Assembly: GCF_004104055.1 (NCBI RefSeq)
Contig: NZ_QOVJ01000006.1
Coordinates: 1 to 64,000, forward strand
DNA: 64,000 bases
From: Leeuwenhoekiella aestuarii
GTDB lineage: Bacteria > Bacteroidota > Bacteroidia > Flavobacteriales > Flavobacteriaceae
Reading direction: 5' to 3'
The translations under genes were made by a program, and so were the position numbers. Shown one piece after another: positions 47,834 to 56,432 of this stretch. The notes under the pieces are model-generated. The model was not told the origin of the DNA and ran no database searches. It saw nothing but the letters and a program-made list of their open reading frames with translations. Position 1 is the first letter of the stretch. Each line of letters opens with the position of its first letter.

Positions 47834-48304
47834 CTATATCAAGCCCAGAAGCCTAAGAATAATTGCAAGCTGACCAGCGTGATACGCATTATGTTCTATA
47901 ACCAGCATTAGCTCGCGCAAAACACTTTGTTTGTCACCGTGCTTAACTACCTGTAGTAAGTCTGTTTTTTCATCTTCAATAAAAGCTATAAGAACGTTTC
48001 GATCTTCAAAAAAATCAGAAACTAAAGATTTCCATTCCTCTTTAGTTTCAGCCCTATTTTCTGTGGGCCAGTAATCTTTAGGCCAACTCGGTGTTACATA
48101 CGATTCGGCTAAGCAAAAATTCAATATATCTTTTTGGGCATAAACCATATGGTAAAAAACTTCATAAAAAGAATAAGGCAAACCCACAGGACGCTCTCCA
48201 CTTTTCTTATAAGAAATATCTTCAAGAAGATCTTCTACATTTTTAAAAGCCTCCCCACCTTGAAGATGTCTTAAAAGCTGTTCTTTAAGTAATGTTTGTG
48301 TCAT
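47834..48304 (-). CDS. DinB-family protein
   Basis: This 156-residue four-helix protein belongs to the DinB/YfiT-like group. The metal-binding histidine triad is H52, H138 and H142. Such proteins are damage-inducible or thiol-transferring in other bacteria; no substrate is assigned here. Its ATG overlaps the stop codon of the upstream small membrane gene (TAATG), so the pair is translationally coupled. Confidence 0.85.
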   Translation of the reverse strand: MTQTLLKEQLLRHLQGGEAFKNVEDLLEDISYKKSGERPVGLPYSFYEVFYHMVYAQKDILNFCLAESYVTPSWPKDYWPTENRAETKEEWKSLVSDFFEDRNVLIAFIEDEKTDLLQVVKHGDKQSVLRELMLVIEHNAYHAGQLAIILRLLGLI

Positions 48305-48483
48305 TAAACACGTCCTTTTAGTGCATTAAAAACCCAGGCGATTGCAAAAAAACCAATCCCTACTGAGGCAAAGCCCCAACCAGCGACTTCATTGTATCTA
48401 AATGCACCCAGAAATATAAGACCGAGTCCTACCACAATCATTATAAAAGTAGCCCAACCCAATACAGTATTTTTATTCATCAT
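48304..48483 (-). CDS. Small membrane protein (59 residues)
   Basis: The frame MMNKNTVLGWATFIMIVVGL ... NALKGRV encodes two transmembrane helices (about 10-28 and 36-54). It resembles, from memory, the 'CAL67264' family of short flavobacterial membrane proteins. Two tandem ATGs (48483 and 48480) are possible starts. The stop TAA shares one base with the DinB start, so the two form one transcript. Function is unknown. Confidence 0.75.
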   Translation of the reverse strand: MMNKNTVLGWATFIMIVVGLGLIFLGAFRYNEVAGWGFASVGIGFFAIAWVFNALKGRV

Positions 48484-48503
48484 AGTTTTTATTTTTTTGC
48501 GTC

Positions 48504-48604
48504 TTGTAAAAGCTATGAAGCTTTTACAACCAGGCTATCCGCTATATCTTTTTATATTCCTTTTCAAAAAAAGCCTCAAAAAAGGATGCCGCTGCTATCC
48601 CTTA
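48504..48604 (-). ncRNA. Structured element resembling a recurrent flavobacterial conserved sequence, plus leader hairpin
   Basis: On the plus strand a segment contains GGCTATCCGCTATATCTTTT (48532-48551) and, further on, AAAGGATGCCGCTGCTATCC, with CCTTTT and AAAAGG arms between. I have seen this kind of sequence repeatedly next to genes in flavobacterial genomes, but I cannot name the family. An adjoining 11-bp perfect hairpin (TTGTAAAAGCT / AGCTTTTACAA, 48504-48529) lies upstream of the small membrane gene. It may be a structured RNA or a dispersed repeat. Confidence 0.4.
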
Positions 48605-48770
48605 CGCATCGAAGCATAGAGCGCAAATATCGCATTTTTCATATAAATAGTAGCGTGTATTGATATAACGATTTCGTATTTTCGTTACCACACTATGCTC
48701 CGTTTTACTTATTCTGGTCTACTATCTATTTAAATAAAGACCAGTTTTTAAGAGCGTTTAAATTTTATAG

Positions 48771-50399
48771 ATGGATATCAAATTCAATAAAAACGAAGAC
48801 CATAATAAGCTTCTTGTTTCAGACTTAAAAAGAAAATTTGCTCAGGTAAAACTGGGCGGAGGTGAAAAGCGTATCGCAAAACAACATGAAAAAGGCAAGC
48901 TTACTGCTAGGGAACGCATCGATTTTTTACTCGACAAACCCGAAAAAGCTATTGAAATTGCTGCGTTTGCCGGCGAAGGCATGTATGAAGAACACGGCGG
49001 CTGCCCAAGCGGTGGTGTTGTTGTTAAAATGGGGCACATTAGCAGAAAACAATGTATTGTAGTAGCTAACGATGCCACTGTAAAAGCAGGTGCCTGGTTC
49101 CCTATAACCGGAAAGAAAAACCTGCGCGCACAAGAATTGAGTATAGAAAACAAGCTTCCTATAATTTATCTAGTTGACAGTGCAGGGGTATATCTGCCGA
49201 TGCAAGATGAGATTTTTCCAGATAAAGAACATTTTGGCCGAATCTTTAGAAATAATGCGGTGATGAGTAGTATGGGAATCACACAGATCAGTGCAGTAAT
49301 GGGTAGCTGTGTTGCCGGTGGCGCGTACCTGCCTATTATGAGTGATGAAGCAATGATAGTAGACAAAACCGGTAGTATTTTTCTGGCTGGTAGTTATTTA
49401 GTAAAAGCGGCAATTGGAGAAAGTGTTGACAACGAGACTTTAGGTGGTGCAACTACTCACTGTGAGATAAGCGGCGTTACAGATTATAAAGCGACTGATG
49501 ATCGCGATGCTTTGACGCGAATAAAAAATATAATGGGGAAAATAGGTGATTTTGACAAAGCCGGTTTTAATCGTACTTCACCTGCTAAACCCAAAGAAAA
49601 CCCTCAGGATATCTATGGAATTCTTCCTGCTAAACGCAGCGATCAATATGATATGACCGAAATCATCAAACGTCTGGTTGATGATTCTGAATTTGAAGAA
49701 TACAAAAAAGGTTATGGTCAAACACTTATTACGGCTTATGCTCGTATAGACGGCTGGGCTGTGGGTATAATTGCTAATCAGCGAAAGATTGTAAAAACTA
49801 AAAAAGGGGAGATGCAGTTTGGCGGAGTGATCTATAGCGACAGTGCTGATAAGGCTACGCGTTTTATAGCCAACTGTAATCAGAAAAAAATTCCGTTAGT
49901 GTTTTTACAAGATGTTACCGGCTTTATGGTAGGTAGTAAAAGTGAGCACGGGGGTATTATAAAAGACGGAGCTAAAATGGTTAACGCTGTTAGTAATAGT
50001 GTAGTCCCTAAATTTACAATTGTGATAGGCAACTCATACGGTGCGGGCAACTATGCCATGTGTGGTAAAGCTTACGATCCGCGGTTGATTGTTGCCTGGC
50101 CATCAGCAGAATTGGCTGTGATGAGCGGTAACAGTGCCGCAAAGGTTTTGCTTCAAATAGAAACGGCTTCTTTAAAAAAGCAAGGAAAAGAAATCACTCC
50201 AGAAGTTGAAAAAGAACTTTATGACAATATCAAAGCGCGATACGATGAGCAGGTTTCTCCGTATTATGCTGCTTCTCGTATTTGGACTGATGCTGTTATA
50301 GATCCGCTTCAAACCCGTCACTATATCTCAACAGGAATCGAAGCTGCTAACCATGCTCCTATCGAGAAAAAATTCAACCTCGGAATTATACAGGTTTAA
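48771..50399 (+). CDS. Acyl-CoA carboxylase beta (carboxyltransferase) subunit
   Basis: This 542-residue enzyme transfers carboxyl from biotin to an acyl-CoA. Both crotonase-like halves are present, with GGVVVKMGHISRKQCIVVANDATVKAGAW, SAVMGSCVAGGAY and GNSYGAGNYAMCGKAYDPRL. It is closest to methylcrotonyl- or geranyl-CoA-type beta subunits, as judged by the LVDSAGVYLPMQDEIFPDKEHFG segment. No biotin carboxylase or carrier gene follows, so those must be elsewhere. The hypothetical gene at 50405 starts 5 bp later. Confidence 0.92.
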   Translation: MDIKFNKNEDHNKLLVSDLKRKFAQVKLGGGEKRIAKQHEKGKLTARERIDFLLDKPEKAIEIAAFAGEGMYEEHGGCPSGGVVVKMGHISRKQCIVVANDATVKAGAWFPITGKKNLRAQELSIENKLPIIYLVDSAGVYLPMQDEIFPDKEHFGRIFRNNAVMSSMGITQISAVMGSCVAGGAYLPIMSDEAMIVDKTGSIFLAGSYLVKAAIGESVDNETLGGATTHCEISGVTDYKATDDRDALTRIKNIMGKIGDFDKAGFNRTSPAKPKENPQDIYGILPAKRSDQYDMTEIIKRLVDDSEFEEYKKGYGQTLITAYARIDGWAVGIIANQRKIVKTKKGEMQFGGVIYSDSADKATRFIANCNQKKIPLVFLQDVTGFMVGSKSEHGGIIKDGAKMVNAVSNSVVPKFTIVIGNSYGAGNYAMCGKAYDPRLIVAWPSAELAVMSGNSAAKVLLQIETASLKKQGKEITPEVEKELYDNIKARYDEQVSPYYAASRIWTDAVIDPLQTRHYISTGIEAANHAPIEKKFNLGIIQV

Positions 50400-50404
50400 T
50401 AGTT

Positions 50405-50824
50405 ATGAATAAAACTGGCTCAATTGCTGTAGCTATAATTTCATTCTTAATATTTGGAGGAATCAGCTATTACTTGGTGTCTAAACTATTTAGACCTGAT
50501 GTTCAAGAGAATCTAATTGAAGTTGCTCTTGAGCTCAATAAACAAGCTCCCATTCAAGTTGATGAAGAAACACGACTGGATAGTGCAGCTGTTACCGGAG
50601 ATAGAATCTTTGATTATTACTATACGCTCATATACCGTTCTGATATGGTGAATGAAGATACTATTACTAAAAACATCAAACCAGGAATAATAGCTCAACT
50701 AAAGTCTAGTCAAGAGATGAGCTATTTTAAAGAAAATGACGTTACCCTAAATTATAATTATTATGGTTATGACGGAAAGCTTGCTGCCTCATTAAAGATT
50801 ACACCAGATCTTTATATAAATTAA
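50405..50824 (+). CDS. Hypothetical protein with N-terminal membrane anchor
   Basis: This 139-residue protein has one membrane helix (about 7-27) followed by a soluble domain (RIFDYYYTLIYRSDMVNEDTIT...) ending VTLNYNYYGYDGKLAASLKITPDLYIN. I recognise no family. It starts 5 bp after the carboxylase stop and is probably on the same transcript, but nothing shows a functional link. Confidence 0.65.
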   Translation: MNKTGSIAVAIISFLIFGGISYYLVSKLFRPDVQENLIEVALELNKQAPIQVDEETRLDSAAVTGDRIFDYYYTLIYRSDMVNEDTITKNIKPGIIAQLKSSQEMSYFKENDVTLNYNYYGYDGKLAASLKITPDLYIN

Positions 50825-50860
50825 CTTATCTTCATCACTTAACTACTCCCTACTCATATT

Positions 50861-51949
50861 ATGTTTTCTGAAAAGAAACACTTAGACAAGACGCTCTATA
50901 ACTTAGATTATTTTTTTGAATTGTCCCCAGATGTTATGTGTATTGCTGACTACGATGGATATTTTAGAAAAGTAAATCCTGCTCTTGTCAAGACACTAGG
51001 CTATAGCGAAGAAGAATTATTTTCAAAACCCATTTCTGAATTCATTCACGAAGACGACAGGTCTCTTACAAGTAAAAAACGTAAGAACTTGCTTAACGTA
51101 AATGAATTAACACAATTTGAAAATAGATATGTTCATAAGAATGGTGGCGTTGTATGGTTTCACTGGTCTTCAATTACACTAAAAGATGAACAGATCATTT
51201 ATGCAGTAGCGAAAGATATCACAATAAAGAAAAATATTGAACTTGAGCGAAACAACCTTCTGAAACAATTGAATGAAAGCAATAAGGATTTAAAGCATTT
51301 TAATTATTCAAGCTCACACGATTTGCGCTCGCCACTGAGTAATCTAGTCGCTCTTCATCAACTTATTGATGAATCTAAAATTAATGATCCAGAGGTATTA
51401 GAATACATAAAGCTACTCCGCCTTTCTACCGAAAACCTGCAAGAGGTTATATCCTCTTACCTTGATAGCTGGATAAAAAAAGACCGGCTCAATTTGGAAT
51501 TAAGACCTTTAAATTTTAAAGAAGTGTTAGCCACTACTCAAAACTCTATCAAGCAGCTTATCGAAAAAAACAATGCGATAGTTCAATATAATTTTGAGGC
51601 AGCTCCTACTGTTAGTTTTAATCTAAATTTTCTACAAAGTATTTTTCTCAACCTACTAACGAATAGTATAAAATATGCTAATACAGGCGTTGATCCGGTA
51701 ATACGTATATATTCTTCAAGGTCTGAAGGTAGCATAAAACTCATTTTTGAAGACAATGGCTCTGGTATCGATTTAAAGAGCGCAGGCGATAAAATTTTTA
51801 AAATTCATCAGCAGTTCCACGGAAATGAAGACAGCAAAGGAATAGGACTGTATCTGGTTTACAATCACATCACTAGCCTCGGAGGTAGCATTAAACTCGA
51901 AAGCAAATTAAATGAAGGAGTCAGATTTACCTTAACATTTAAAGATTAG
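50861..51949 (+). CDS. PAS-domain sensor histidine kinase
   Basis: This 362-residue protein has a PAS domain (about 15-125), HisKA dimerisation with H153 in SSHDLRSP, and HATPase_c with N box N264-N268, DNGSGID at 298-304 and KGIGLYL at 326-332. It lacks membrane segments, so it senses inside the cell. No response regulator is beside it, so it is an orphan kinase. It probably signals redox, light or ligand state via PAS; no chromophore residue pattern was obvious. Confidence 0.88.
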   Translation: MFSEKKHLDKTLYNLDYFFELSPDVMCIADYDGYFRKVNPALVKTLGYSEEELFSKPISEFIHEDDRSLTSKKRKNLLNVNELTQFENRYVHKNGGVVWFHWSSITLKDEQIIYAVAKDITIKKNIELERNNLLKQLNESNKDLKHFNYSSSHDLRSPLSNLVALHQLIDESKINDPEVLEYIKLLRLSTENLQEVISSYLDSWIKKDRLNLELRPLNFKEVLATTQNSIKQLIEKNNAIVQYNFEAAPTVSFNLNFLQSIFLNLLTNSIKYANTGVDPVIRIYSSRSEGSIKLIFEDNGSGIDLKSAGDKIFKIHQQFHGNEDSKGIGLYLVYNHITSLGGSIKLESKLNEGVRFTLTFKD

Positions 51950-52068
51950 GCATTTAACCCGATCACTTCTTATTTACCTGTAAGTTCGATTTTAAAATCT
52001 GTGTTATATTCCCATTTAATTTAACTAAATCGGTTAAGTCTCTATAAAAGAATGCTAAAGAACTATTC

Positions 52069-52105
52069 TATCTTTGCATATTAATAGCAATTATAATTGC
52101 TATTA
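52069..52105 (+). promoter_or_regulatory. MFS promoter and palindromic operator
   Basis: A TATCTTTG -7 box (52069-52076) is followed 5 bp later by a perfect 24-bp palindrome (52082-52105) with half-site TAATAGCAATTA. The palindrome covers the expected initiation site. Its AATT-centred half-sites recall MarR/OhrR operators. No -33 TTG is seen and no regulator gene is adjacent. Confidence 0.65.
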
Positions 52106-52127
52106 TGATAAATGAAAACATATTTAT

Positions 52128-53303
52128 ATGCTTAAGAAGAGTTTGATTGCGTTAGCTATAGGAGGTTTTGGGATAGGGATGACTGAGTTTGTGATGATGG
52201 GGATTTTACCTGATGTTGCAAAAGACCTCAATATCACCATACCTCAAGCAGGTCATTTTATTTCTGCTTATGCTTTGGGTGTTGTGATTGGCGCTCCTAT
52301 TTTGGTAGGTATTGCTGGGAATTATTCTCCCAAAAAAATCTTACTCTCTTTGATGATAGCATTTACGGTATTCAATTCTTTATCAGTATTTGCTTCTTCT
52401 TATGGTTTTATGCTTATATCCAGATTACTATCTGGTCTTCCGCACGGGGCATTCTTTGGGGTTGGTGCTGTAGTTGCCAGCAGATTAGTTCCTAAAGAAA
52501 AAGCGGCGAGTGCTGTTGCCATGATGTTTAGTGGTCTTACAATTGCTAATATAATAGGGATTCCACTAGGAACTTATGTGGGGCATAATATTTCTTGGCG
52601 CTATACTTTTATGATTGTGGTAGCTGTAGGTTTGATAACCGTTTTAGCTATTAAATTCTGGCTTCCGAAAATTGAAAAATCAGAACCTATACCTTTAAAA
52701 CAGGCGCTTAAGATATTTAAACGCACTGAACTATGGCTAATCCTCGCAATAACAGCTGTAGGTACCGGTGGGTTTTTCGCGTGGTATAGCTACATAACCC
52801 CACTTTTAACAGATGTTAGTGGTTTTGAAAGCGACATGGTTATTTTTATCCTGATGCTTGCGGGTCTGGGAATGACCTTTGGTAACATTTTAGGAGGAAA
52901 GTTAGCTGATAAATTTTCTCCTATTAAAGCCACTGCACTACTTTTGAGTATGATGAGTATTTGCCTGCTCACCATATTTGTAATCGCCCCTATACAATGG
53001 GCAATGTTACTAATGGTTTTTGTAACCGGTGCTTTTGCTTTTTCAACAGCACCCTCTATACAAATGCTAATGATTAAATCTGCGAAAGAATCTGAGATGT
53101 TAGCTTCATCAGTAAATCAGGCGGCATTTAATATTGCCAATGCCGTAGGTGCTTTTTTAGGTGGCTTACCTATTGCTGCAGGATATGGTTACACTTCTCC
53201 AGAGCTTGTAGGAGCTTCTCTAGCTTTTGGAGGTGTGATGCTCTCTATAAGTGTAATTGCATTACGTAAGAAAAGAGCAAAGCTCATTCTAGAGCAGGCT
53301 TAA
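52128..53303 (+). CDS. MFS efflux transporter (AraJ/YdhP-like)
   Basis: This 391-residue protein has twelve membrane helices and the DHA1 pattern GIGMTEFVMMGILPDVAKDL (helix 1 motif) and SRLLSGLPHGAFFGVGAVVASRLV (motif near helix 4). It is an arabinose/drug-exporter type of the sugar-efflux subfamily. A repressor-like operator lies in its promoter, which suggests induction by the exported compound. It ends 8 bp from the convergent M24 gene. Confidence 0.88.
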   Translation: MLKKSLIALAIGGFGIGMTEFVMMGILPDVAKDLNITIPQAGHFISAYALGVVIGAPILVGIAGNYSPKKILLSLMIAFTVFNSLSVFASSYGFMLISRLLSGLPHGAFFGVGAVVASRLVPKEKAASAVAMMFSGLTIANIIGIPLGTYVGHNISWRYTFMIVVAVGLITVLAIKFWLPKIEKSEPIPLKQALKIFKRTELWLILAITAVGTGGFFAWYSYITPLLTDVSGFESDMVIFILMLAGLGMTFGNILGGKLADKFSPIKATALLLSMMSICLLTIFVIAPIQWAMLLMVFVTGAFAFSTAPSIQMLMIKSAKESEMLASSVNQAAFNIANAVGAFLGGLPIAAGYGYTSPELVGASLAFGGVMLSISVIALRKKRAKLILEQA

Positions 53304-53311
53304 CTTTTTAT

Positions 53312-54631
53312 TTAATCAACTAGAATGAGTTCTTCCTGACGCTTGTTAATGTATTCAAAGCCTTTAGGTCCCCAAAATCCATCTTCTTCAAGCATTATCC
53401 GTATGTCTTTATTCCACTCAGGGATGTTTACCGTGGTGTTAAGTTCTATAGCATAAGCCGTATTCTCAAAGAGTTTATAATCTCCTGTACCCGGAACGCC
53501 TTCTTGAGAATCCCACATCCCAATTGTAGGACCGGCAGAATGCCCGTAAAGCCCTAACGGGTGCGTATAAATAGATGGACGCAAACCTTCTGACCTTGCT
53601 TCAGTTAGCGCCTCTTTTAAGATGGTGTTTCCGGTTTTTCCAGTTTCAAAATGAGAAGTAAATATATCTTGTACCTGATTACCTTTCGCGAAAGCATCAA
53701 CTAAAAATTGTGGAGCTTGGGTTTCACCCTTTTTTAAAACATATGCGTGCTCTTGCACATCTGTATTCAGTCTTAAATATGTGATTCCGAAATCACAATG
53801 CAGCAAATCTCCCGGTAAAATTATCTGACCTTCATTATGATTTGTAAAAGCCGTGATATGACTTTCTAAAGGCTCGTCTGACCGCTGAATATCTATAGTA
53901 GGATGAAACCAGGTTTCAAGCCCAAGATCAGTCACCTTTTGCCTCATAAACCATACTACATCTTCTGTAGTTGTTTTTCCCGGTGTTATTACTTTAGAAC
54001 TGAAAGCCTCGTTTATGATATCGTGAGTAACACCCACTAACTCTTCAAAAAGTTGCATCTCAACTGCGCTTCGTGTCTCTATCCAAGCTACAGCAAGTGG
54101 TTCTGCGGAAACAACTCTAGATTTATAAGAAGCAGGTAAGACATTCAAAAAAAGATCATAATCAGTTTTAGAAATACCATCAGCAATGCCATAATCATCT
54201 GAATAATTCAGCGCTATCTTTTTAGGATTACGAACTTCAATAATCTTTAGCAAAGCCTGCCATTGATCAGGTTCTTCTTCTTTATTCCAAGCTGATGTGA
54301 TATTGTCTCCAATATTGTAACGTGCCACGGCCAGTTTTTCTACTTTAAACTTATCAGAATCATAATTAAAAACCAGAATAGTACGTCTTCGTGCGTTTAA
54401 CCATGTTGAAGGCAGCATGGTTTTAACAACAGGGTCTTCATTATATTCTCGGGTAATTAAAACCCACATATCTATACCAGTGCGATCCATAATATCCGGC
54501 AAGACGTGATCAAAGCGTTCTGCTAAAATCTTATCGATTAAAGACGCCCGATCGCGTTCGGGTAAAATCTGACTTTGTACAGAATGGATAGTTGTAATTA
54601 AGGCTAGAGAAAGTAGGAGAATATAACGCAT
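53312..54631 (-). CDS. Secreted M24-family metallopeptidase
   Basis: This 439-residue protein has a signal peptide (cleaved near SVQSQ), a creatinase-like N-terminal domain, and a pita-bread catalytic domain. The five metal ligands are visible: D in HCDFGITY, D in RLNTDVQ, H in GLYGHSAG, E in AIELNTTV and E in MLEEDGFW. It resembles aminopeptidase P or prolidase. The secreted form is common in Bacteroidota and may digest proline-containing peptides. Confidence 0.86.
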   Translation of the reverse strand: MRYILLLSLALITTIHSVQSQILPERDRASLIDKILAERFDHVLPDIMDRTGIDMWVLITREYNEDPVVKTMLPSTWLNARRRTILVFNYDSDKFKVEKLAVARYNIGDNITSAWNKEEEPDQWQALLKIIEVRNPKKIALNYSDDYGIADGISKTDYDLFLNVLPASYKSRVVSAEPLAVAWIETRSAVEMQLFEELVGVTHDIINEAFSSKVITPGKTTTEDVVWFMRQKVTDLGLETWFHPTIDIQRSDEPLESHITAFTNHNEGQIILPGDLLHCDFGITYLRLNTDVQEHAYVLKKGETQAPQFLVDAFAKGNQVQDIFTSHFETGKTGNTILKEALTEARSEGLRPSIYTHPLGLYGHSAGPTIGMWDSQEGVPGTGDYKLFENTAYAIELNTTVNIPEWNKDIRIMLEEDGFWGPKGFEYINKRQEELILVD

Positions 54632-54680
54632 GAATCAATTTTAAGTACACCCGAAATTACGCATTAACCCCTAATAAAAA

Positions 54681-54700
54681 AAGATGCTCAGAGCACCTTT
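54681..54700 (-). terminator. Weak terminator-like hairpin
   Basis: On the minus strand AAAGGTGCTC pairs with GAGCATCTTT (one G-U pair, nearly no loop) and is followed by T residues. It lies 91 bp past the stop of the 54792-55259 gene. Confidence 0.45.
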
Positions 54701-54791
54701 TAATTCAGAATTGATATTAAATCATTTAAGACTTTTATTTAGAGATCAACTTACACTTGATCAAGACCTTGAAAATAGATTTACAGTCAGG

Positions 54792-55259
54792 TTATTCATT
54801 GTCCCGTTTCTTTTTCCGTTTTCTAACTGCACTACTAGAAAAGTCCATTTCCATAAACTTAGTAAGTTCTTCTTCAGTAAGAATAGATCTCAAATCGGTT
54901 TTAAATTCTTCCTGCATACGCTCAAAATCTTTACGCATAGTCTCTTGATCTTTAATCTTATCTTTCTGTAATGCCATCACTTCGTTATAGTAATCTTCAA
55001 GATAAGTACGCAGTACTTCAGTCTGAAACGGGTCTAGTTCAAATTCTGCTACATAATCTGGCAAACGCTCCTCTGCAATTTCTGCAGCTGTAGGCGGCTC
55101 CTCTGTGGGGCCTTGTGGAGTTTGACTTGCTCCCATTCTACTAGCTCCCATCCCCATACGACTGCGGCCATAACCACCATACCCACGCCCGTAACCATAT
55201 TGAGCTGATAAAGATTGAATTGATAAAAGTGTAATTGCGATTATAGCTATGTAGCGCAT
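54792..55259 (-). CDS. Secreted protein of unknown function with Gly/Met-rich N-terminus
   Basis: The start is set at the ATG at 55259, giving a signal peptide MRYIAIIAITLLSIQSLSAQ; an upstream frame adds 26 unsupported residues. The 155-residue product has a YGYGRGYGGYGRSRMGMGA stretch after the signal, a Pro/Glu linker, and an alpha-helical part (about 70-140). It ends in a strongly basic KRKKKR. A TATCTTTG on the minus strand at 55282-55275 could be its promoter. It resembles small 'Spy/CpxP-like' helical periplasmic proteins only vaguely. Confidence 0.65.
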   Translation of the reverse strand: MRYIAIIAITLLSIQSLSAQYGYGRGYGGYGRSRMGMGASRMGASQTPQGPTEEPPTAAEIAEERLPDYVAEFELDPFQTEVLRTYLEDYYNEVMALQKDKIKDQETMRKDFERMQEEFKTDLRSILTEEELTKFMEMDFSSSAVRKRKKKRDNE

Positions 55260-55344
55260 AATTAAAATTTTAGCCAAAGATAATAAGTTTAAATCGAAAA
55301 GAAATGTTTCTCTTCTTTTAGAATGTTTTAAGCACAAACTATGC

Positions 55345-56421
55345 CTAAATTTCTTCTGCAGCTGTAAGACTCTTCAAAATAGCACCTCGCTTCATTTTTC
55401 CGTTCTCTGTACGTATAAATTTAGGCGTACAATAAATACGTTTTGGAGTTTCATATTTACCCAAAACCTCAAAATTAAGTCTTGAAGCATCAAAACTATC
55501 GCACTCAATAACCAGGATTAAACGTTCACCCAATGCATCATCAGGCTCACTACCTATTATAAAAGGGATATCTATCTGGTGAGCTAATTTTTGCTCTATA
55601 GTTTCGGGATACAATTTTATACCACCACTGTTTATCACATTATCTACACGACCAAGCCACAAAAATTTCTTGTAAGAAATCAAATCTACCAAGTCATTTG
55701 TGATTATAGGGTCTGTTGCTACTTTTGGAGCTTTTATCACCAGACAACCGCGCTCGTCTTTGCTTACAGTGACTTTGTTAAGTGTTTTAAAAGGTGTACC
55801 TGTATCTTTATTCTTTTTTGAATTGATACGCCTCACGGCGATATGGGTAACCGTTTCAGTCATCCCGTAAGTTTCATAAATCTTAGCCGAACTATCTTTT
55901 ACCAACTCCTTTAAGGTTTGAGAGAATGGACCACCCCCTATGATCAATTTGCCTAAAAGATGTAAGCGAGCAACACTGTTATCAAGCTGAAACGGGGTCA
56001 TTGCCGAAAAATCATAACGCTTCAAAACCTGATCTAAAGGATTAGATTTAGGCGGGACCAAATCTAGCTTCCACCCTAATGTAACAGCTCTTACAAACAT
56101 CATCTTACCAGCGATATAACGTGTAGGCAAGCAATGTAAAGCTGTAGAACCAGCTTCTAATTTGAATCTTCTTCCTGTTGCTTTTGCACTGTTTACCATG
56201 TGTCGTTTAAGCAACTTGATACTTTTTGGTGCGCCGGTAGAGCCCGAAGTATTCACCAAAACATAATCTTTATCGTTAAGCCAATCTAATATGAACTCAC
56301 CCAATTCTTGCTCATAAAGCTCTCCTGTTTTCTGAATTTCAAGAGCAAACTCCTTTAGGCCAGAGACTTTAAGAGACATTCCATTTAATTGAAATTCTGA
56401 GTGTACAGGATATTTAGACAT
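55345..56421 (-). CDS. menE: o-Succinylbenzoate-CoA ligase-like AMP-binding enzyme
   Basis: This 358-residue protein starts at the ATG at 56421 (a GTG one codon upstream is also open). It has the adenylation P-loop NTSGSTGAPKS, the ETYGMTETVTHIA core motif, WLGRVDNVINSGG, and the catalytic lysine of the C-terminal lid in ENGKMKRGAIL. It is shorter than usual acyl-CoA synthetases, as is common for MenE of Bacteroidota. Its place in the menA-menC run supports activation of o-succinylbenzoate in menaquinone synthesis. Confidence 0.88.
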   Translation of the reverse strand: MSKYPVHSEFQLNGMSLKVSGLKEFALEIQKTGELYEQELGEFILDWLNDKDYVLVNTSGSTGAPKSIKLLKRHMVNSAKATGRRFKLEAGSTALHCLPTRYIAGKMMFVRAVTLGWKLDLVPPKSNPLDQVLKRYDFSAMTPFQLDNSVARLHLLGKLIIGGGPFSQTLKELVKDSSAKIYETYGMTETVTHIAVRRINSKKNKDTGTPFKTLNKVTVSKDERGCLVIKAPKVATDPIITNDLVDLISYKKFLWLGRVDNVINSGGIKLYPETIEQKLAHQIDIPFIIGSEPDDALGERLILVIECDSFDASRLNFEVLGKYETPKRIYCTPKFIRTENGKMKRGAILKSLTAAEEI

Positions 56422-56432
56422 CACTTTATGAT

